DNA of 28,529 nt from Armatimonadota bacterium (GTDB taxonomy: Bacteria > Armatimonadota > Chthonomonadetes > Chthonomonadales > Chthonomonadaceae). The stretch is from positions 1 to 28,529 of the forward strand of contig JAPLCR010000605.1 in NCBI GenBank assembly GCA_026392135.1, given 5' to 3'. The position numbers and the translations under genes are program-made. Positions 25,655-28,529 of the stretch are shown here, piece after piece; the first letter of the stretch is position 1, and each line of letters starts with the position of its first letter. The notes under the pieces were generated by a model that was given only the letters and a program-made list of their open reading frames with translations, searched no databases and had not been told where the DNA came from.

Positions 25655-25697
25655 GCGATAGACTATGGTCAGCCTATCAAGGAGATTATCGCGTAGG
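25655..25697 (+). repeat. Direct repeat copy 2: orphan DUF1501 gene tail beyond the toxin gene
   Basis: This segment encodes AIDYGQPIKEIIA plus stop when read in frame, but has no gene attached upstream. Against 24961-25003 it differs at three sites: two silent (att/ata, ggg/ggt) and one His to Tyr. That pattern implies descent from a coding sequence rather than chance. The two copies are offset by 694 bases and bracket the toxin-antitoxin pair. Confidence 0.9.
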
Positions 25698-25830
25698 TGT
25701 TTTCTGAAACGTGCAAACCCTCGTTGATTCAGTTTAACAAGGCTACTGCGTAACGTCAATTGGTTGCATGAACTCTTTGCATTTTGGGATGCGCCCCGCT
25801 TGAAGGGATAGAGTTTTGAAAATTTCTTCC
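25698..25830. other. Short intergenic stretch without recognised features
   Basis: Between the orphan tail and the strong promoter at 25831 I see no credible gene, hairpin or repeat. An ORF on the minus strand crosses it but has no SD or family resemblance. Confidence 0.5.
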
Positions 25831-25860
25831 TTGACAAGTTGACACTAGAAAGTGTATATT
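25831..25860 (+). promoter_or_regulatory. Strong sigma70 promoter
   Basis: A perfect -35 TTGACA (25831-25836) and a near-consensus -10 TATATT (25855-25860) are separated by 18 bases, with TG immediately before the -10. A second TTGACA lies at 25839-25844 but is too close to the -10 to serve. It drives the small basic protein gene, whose start is 52 bases downstream. Confidence 0.8.
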
Positions 25861-25911
25861 ACGAATTGTCCCTATTACGTCCAGTTTATGGCAGATTGAA
25901 GGAGTTATTCC

Positions 25912-26160
25912 GTGCGAATCCGACATAAAGAAATCCGCACTCGGCGCAAACGCGAATCCGAGCGCATTAAATCTCTCGTAGATGCGGCACGCGCCGCGAA
26001 GCCCGCGGTAGCAAAACCCGCCGCGAAGCCCGCCGCCCGCCCAGGAAGCCGCCCAGCGAGTACTACTCGTACCGCCGCTTCTACCAGCGGAACCCGCCGC
26101 CCCAAAGCCGCCGCCCCTGCGGAGGCTCCTGTGAAAGAGGCTCCCGCTTCTGGCGAGTAG
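25912..26160 (+). CDS. Small basic Ala/Pro/Lys-rich protein, histone H1-like tail
   Basis: An 82-residue protein starting at GTG 25912 with an SD (ggag) about 7 bases before. The first ~25 residues are an Arg/Lys-rich helix (MRIRHKEIRTRRKRESERIK). Residues 26-60 are a low-complexity tail of AKPA repeats with Arg. The C-terminus is Ala/Pro/Glu rich. This composition resembles histone H1-like nucleoid proteins or RNA- and ribosome-associated basic proteins. A strong dedicated promoter and a very large terminator point to high, constitutive expression. I do not recognise a named family; a nucleic-acid-binding role is inference from composition. Confidence 0.75.
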   Translation: MRIRHKEIRTRRKRESERIKSLVDAARAAKPAVAKPAAKPAARPGSRPASTTRTAASTSGTRRPKAAAPAEAPVKEAPASGE

Positions 26161-26177
26161 TTTTCGTTCCCAAAGAT

Positions 26178-26234
26178 AAAGAACACACCCTCTCTGCCGA
26201 ATACCGTTCGGCGCAGAGGGTGTGTTCTTTTGAG
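26178..26234 (+). terminator. Large hairpin terminator
   Basis: A 24-base arm at 26178-26201 pairs with 26207-26230 with only two mismatched positions and a 5-base loop, and is followed by a T-run (cttttg). It begins 18 bases after the stop of the small basic protein gene. A-rich bases on the left side could also make it work for the minus-strand gene ending at 26268. Confidence 0.9.
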
Positions 26235-26267
26235 TACTTCGCACTACCGCCTCGGCAAATTAAAGGC

Positions 26268-26570
26268 TTAAAATCTCCGCAACAGCATCGCAAACGTAAA
26301 GAGAAGACAGAGACCGCACACGCCCAAAGCTATCCAGACAAAAGGGGTAGGAGTATGCGTATTCGAGATGAAAATGGGGCTGGGCTGTTCACGCCTCAGC
26401 TGCTCCAATTCGGCTTTCAGGCGTACATTCTCAGCCTCAAGCTCCCTTTCACGTTGCGGAGGAGCGGAGGAGAGTTTAGTACTAGGAGTCTCCGAAGTAG
26501 AGGAGGCTTTGGGTGACATCCAGTGGGCGCGGTGTACACCTCCTTGCGCGGGATAGAGTGGCTTCGGCAT
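26268..26570 (-). CDS. Coiled-coil protein with C-terminal membrane anchor, unknown function
   Basis: A 100-residue protein: a Ser/Thr/Pro-rich N-terminus, a coiled coil at about 40-61 (RERELEAENVRLKAELEQLR), a short linker and one TM helix at about 78-96 (IALGVCGLCLLFTFAMLL) followed by RRF. The layout is that of a tail-anchored cytoplasmic protein that could dimerise. ATG 26570 lies two bases after the stop of the upstream gene, so translation is probably coupled; an internal Met at residue 18 is an alternative start. No known family is recognised. It probably works with its 172-residue partner. Confidence 0.65.
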   Translation of the reverse strand: MPKPLYPAQGGVHRAHWMSPKASSTSETPSTKLSSAPPQRERELEAENVRLKAELEQLRREQPSPIFISNTHTPTPFVWIALGVCGLCLLFTFAMLLRRF

Positions 26571-26572
26571 AG

Positions 26573-27091
26573 TTAAAACCCTCGAACGCTCTTCATAGAG
26601 TCGAGAAACTGGGTAGCGTACTCTTGAAGGTCGCCGTCTGGCGCATATAGGATGGTCGCGGCAGGAAAACTGTGGTAGAGGCAGGCGCGAAAAACGAAGG
26701 GTTGAGAGGGTTCTGGCTCAAGCCACGTCTCTTCAATGTTGACGATAGTGCTGATTGAAGTTACATGGGAGCGAAAGCCCTGTGCAAAAGCAAGAAACTC
26801 ATAGAGGTTTCGCCCTTCAATCACCAGCGCTTGTAGTTGGGGGCGATCTGCCGCCGTAGCACCATAAGCCTCCTCGGCAAAGTAGGAAGGGTCTACCGAA
26901 CGGGAGAGGTAGACTGCGCGTAGCAGGGGCTTATCCATCCCAAAATCCTGAATAATTCGCTCAATGCGCCGATAGATTCCGGGCTGTAGCTGTAGTTCGC
27001 ACAACAGGTTGCAAAACCTCCGCGCAAACGCCTTACCCTCCACCTGCCGCGATTCGCGAGTACCCCCAGAAGGGGTTAGTTCCGCCGACAT
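26573..27091 (-). CDS. Unknown 172-residue soluble protein
   Basis: A cytoplasmic protein with no signal peptide or TM helix. It starts at ATG 27091 with an SD (gaggag) 9 bases upstream. The sequence is mixed alpha/beta: a helical N-terminal part (FARRFCNLLCELQLQPGIYR), a middle beta-strand region (QALVIEGRNLYEFLAF, HVTSISTIVNIEETW) and a C-terminal strand-helix (AATILYAPDGDLQEYATQF). I do not recognise a family. The length, clean SD and two-base gap to the next gene make it a real gene. Confidence 0.7.
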   Translation of the reverse strand: MSAELTPSGGTRESRQVEGKAFARRFCNLLCELQLQPGIYRRIERIIQDFGMDKPLLRAVYLSRSVDPSYFAEEAYGATAADRPQLQALVIEGRNLYEFLAFAQGFRSHVTSISTIVNIEETWLEPEPSQPFVFRACLYHSFPAATILYAPDGDLQEYATQFLDSMKSVRGF

Positions 27092-27127
27092 AGTGCCTTG
27101 CTCCTCAAAGACTCGTTTACTCTCCGT

Positions 27128-27155
27128 ATATTATTGGCAAAAATAGGCGAAACAA
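27128..27155 (-). promoter_or_regulatory. Possible promoter for the unknown gene pair
   Basis: On the minus strand TTGTTT (27150-27155) and TAATAT (27128-27133) are 16 bases apart and lie 37 bases before ATG 27091. The match is moderate. Confidence 0.4.
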
Positions 27156-27242
27156 GAGAGCGGACGAGTGGAAGGCTGGCTACAAAAGCCCCATACTCGG
27201 ATAGGTTTTTAGTGATATGTGAGGGTGGAAAAGGGGGCGAGG

Positions 27243-27932
27243 CTACTGACAGCGTTTCCTAAGTTCAGCGGGCTTGTGTACGGTGATATGATAGCGGGAA
27301 TCTACAGAAATAAGCCCTTTTTGGCGGTAGGCGACCATGACCTGATTGACGCGCTCACGGGAGGCTCCCACAAGATCTGCCATATTGCCTTGCGTGAGGC
27401 GAATAGGTATAACGCGATCGCCGTTCGTCTGCTCTTTGCCGTATAGCTCTGCAAACTCTAGTATCTGACGTGCAACTAAGCCGTAGACATCAAGGGTACA
27501 ATGGGCTTGTATACGCACGTTAGCAAGGCGGAGGCGACGTGCAAGTATCCGCATGAGGTTACGAGCGAAAGTGGATGAGTTATCCATCAGGTGGTCAAAA
27601 GTAGGGCGTGTGATAGAGACAAGAGTTGTCTCCTCCTGCGTCATCACGTCGGCAGAGCGTCCCCCCGAATCGATCATGCTCATTTCGCCAAAAGTGTCTC
27701 CTGCCGCTAAAAGGGCAAGAAAAACCTCATTCCCATCCGGTAACGTGGAGGAAATTTTGACGGTTCCGCTTAAAATAATATAAAATGTTTCGCCGGGATC
27801 CTCTTGGTGAACAATCGTCTCTTCCGAGCGGTAGGTGCGTTGACGGGCACGCTCCGTGATATACAAAAGCATATCCTGTGCGAGTCCGTTGAAGAGTTCG
27901 ATCTGATTGAGGGTTTCGACATCTACTGCCAT
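27243..27932 (-). CDS. CRP/FNR-family transcriptional regulator
   Basis: A 229-residue protein with an N-terminal cyclic-nucleotide-binding beta-barrel (about 10-125): GETFYIILSGTVKIS and GDTFGEMSMIDSGGRSADV, which keeps the Glu and the Arg-Ser of the cNMP phosphate pocket. A long dimerisation helix follows (about 120-150) and then a C-terminal winged helix (about 175-215: LTQGNMADLVGASRERVNQVM). There is no N-terminal cysteine cluster, so it is not an FNR-type iron-sulfur sensor. The effector and targets are unknown. It has a consensus promoter upstream and is divergent from the MOSC gene, which it may also control. Confidence 0.93.
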   Translation of the reverse strand: MAVDVETLNQIELFNGLAQDMLLYITERARQRTYRSEETIVHQEDPGETFYIILSGTVKISSTLPDGNEVFLALLAAGDTFGEMSMIDSGGRSADVMTQEETTLVSITRPTFDHLMDNSSTFARNLMRILARRLRLANVRIQAHCTLDVYGLVARQILEFAELYGKEQTNGDRVIPIRLTQGNMADLVGASRERVNQVMVAYRQKGLISVDSRYHITVHKPAELRKRCQ

Positions 27933-27966
27933 GGGGTTTGCCTCACTTGAGTCAGCCTATACTCGA

Positions 27967-27996
27967 ATTATAGTGTTTCCATACTACATTTGTCAA
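27967..27996 (-). promoter_or_regulatory. Consensus sigma70 promoter of the CRP-family gene
   Basis: Read on the minus strand, TTGACA (27991-27996) and TATAAT (27967-27972) are both perfect, with an 18-base spacer, and lie 35 bases before the ATG at 27932. Confidence 0.85.
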
Positions 27997-28079
27997 GAGG
28001 GAGAGCAATTTTATCATTACTCTCCGCACCAATGAGTTGTTTGCCTTACGCCTTGTCATTTTTACACAGGAGCCAAACC

Positions 28080-28529
28080 ATGAGCCATCTCATCAACATC
28101 ATGTACAAACCCCAAAACGCACAGCCGACCGCCGGAGGCTATACCCGCATCCCTCTCCAAACAGCCCAACTTATTGCAGGGCACGGGATAGAGGGCGATA
28201 CAAAAGGCGGCGGATCTACTCGTCACCTTAATATCATGTCGGTGGAGATACAGAACGCACTCGCACAAGAGGGTTTTCAAGCTCAGCCGGGACAGCTTGG
28301 AGAGCAGCTCATTATAGAGGGGCTGGATGTGAACACTCTCACCGCAGGTACACGACTGCAAATCGGAGAGCAAGCCCTGGTAGAGATAGTAGAGCCGCGA
28401 ACGGGGTGCGCGATATTTGAACGCCACCAGAACAAGCAGCGGCAAGAGGCGAGCGGACGCTTAGGGATGATAGCAAAGGTTATTACAGGCGGAGCCATTG
28501 CTTTAGGAGACACAGTGTATGTCGTTCAT
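28080..28529 (+). CDS. MOSC-domain protein (3' end cut by window)
   Basis: The frame is open from ATG 28080 to the window end, 150 codons. The SD (aggag) lies 7 bases upstream. The product shows a MOSC beta-barrel: TAQLIAGHGIEGDTKGG, HLNIMSVE, QPGQLGEQLIIEGLDV, RLQIGEQALVEIVEP and the conserved-cysteine block RTGCAIFERH, ending GDTVYVV. MOSC domains carry sulfur on the conserved cysteine in molybdenum-cofactor sulfurases, and YiiM-like members reduce N-hydroxylated compounds; this stand-alone protein is closest in layout to short MOSC proteins. It is divergent from the CRP-family gene. Confidence 0.88.
   Translation, partial: MSHLINIMYKPQNAQPTAGGYTRIPLQTAQLIAGHGIEGDTKGGGSTRHLNIMSVEIQNALAQEGFQAQPGQLGEQLIIEGLDVNTLTAGTRLQIGEQALVEIVEPRTGCAIFERHQNKQRQEASGRLGMIAKVITGGAIALGDTVYVVH

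Noticed and set aside
1..28529. tRNA genes, CRISPR arrays, insertion sequences or prophage
   Set aside because: No cloverleaf with T-loop signature, no regular short repeats with spacers, and no transposase, integrase or phage protein among the open frames.

Overview
The window is about 28.5 kb of gene-dense bacterial chromosome of moderate GC. Genes are spaced by a few bases or overlap as ATGA, Shine-Dalgarno (SD) sites are clear, and sigma70-type promoters are present. Several families (CRTAC1/ASPIC-UnbV propeller lipoproteins, DUF1549/DUF1553 haem proteins paired with DUF1501 Tat proteins, multihaem c-type cytochromes) are typical of Planctomycetes, Verrucomicrobia, Acidobacteria and Armatimonadota. 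I cannot fix the phylum by eye. I saw no tRNA, rRNA, CRISPR array, transposase or recombinase gene.

Layout. (1) 1-3436, plus strand: the tail of a CRTAC1-type protein, a TPR lipoprotein and a second CRTAC1 lipoprotein, translationally coupled. (2) 3532-7280, minus strand: cstA (peptide/pyruvate transporter), a tiny coupled ORF ending in RCC like the YbdD/YjiX partners of CstA, a VOC/glyoxalase protein and a seven-haem lipoprotein cytochrome. A strong hairpin separates blocks 1 and 2. (3) 7359-10893, plus: tilS, then ftsH, with an extended -10 promoter at the end of tilS. (4) 11017-15459, plus: 2-oxoglutarate dehydrogenase E1 (sucA) and E2 (sucB), with a YefM/YoeB-type toxin-antitoxin pair between them. 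As given, sucA has a one-base deletion, the toxin has a one-base deletion, and sucB lacks about 36 codons plus a frameshift. (5) 15561-20665, plus: a Gfo/Idh/MocA oxidoreductase, a large helicase-associated (XPB/Ssl2-like) protein without a visible ATPase, and a clostripain-family lipoprotein protease. (6) 20800-25638, plus: a DUF1549/DUF1553 c-haem protein, a DUF1501 Tat protein broken at a G5 run, and a PIN-domain toxin-antitoxin pair. The last 43 bases of the DUF1501 gene are repeated on the far side of that pair. (7) 25831-28529: a small basic protein with a strong promoter and a large terminator hairpin; a minus-strand pair of unknown genes (one a coiled coil with a C-terminal membrane anchor); a CRP/FNR regulator with a consensus promoter; and a divergent MOSC-domain gene cut by the window end.

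The main point of interest is genome plasticity. Two toxin-antitoxin cassettes sit tightly fused to host genes, one inside the sucA-sucB pair and one at the 3' end of the DUF1501 gene with a duplicated gene tail. Four genes have reading-frame breaks, all equal to a net loss of one base modulo three. Three of these are single-base events that could be sequencing errors or real decay; the sucB lesion is too large for a simple base-calling error. Much of the rest encodes surface or periplasmic proteins (propeller lipoproteins, c-haem proteins, Tat protein, lipoprotein protease), suggesting an envelope-centred redox or degradative lifestyle.
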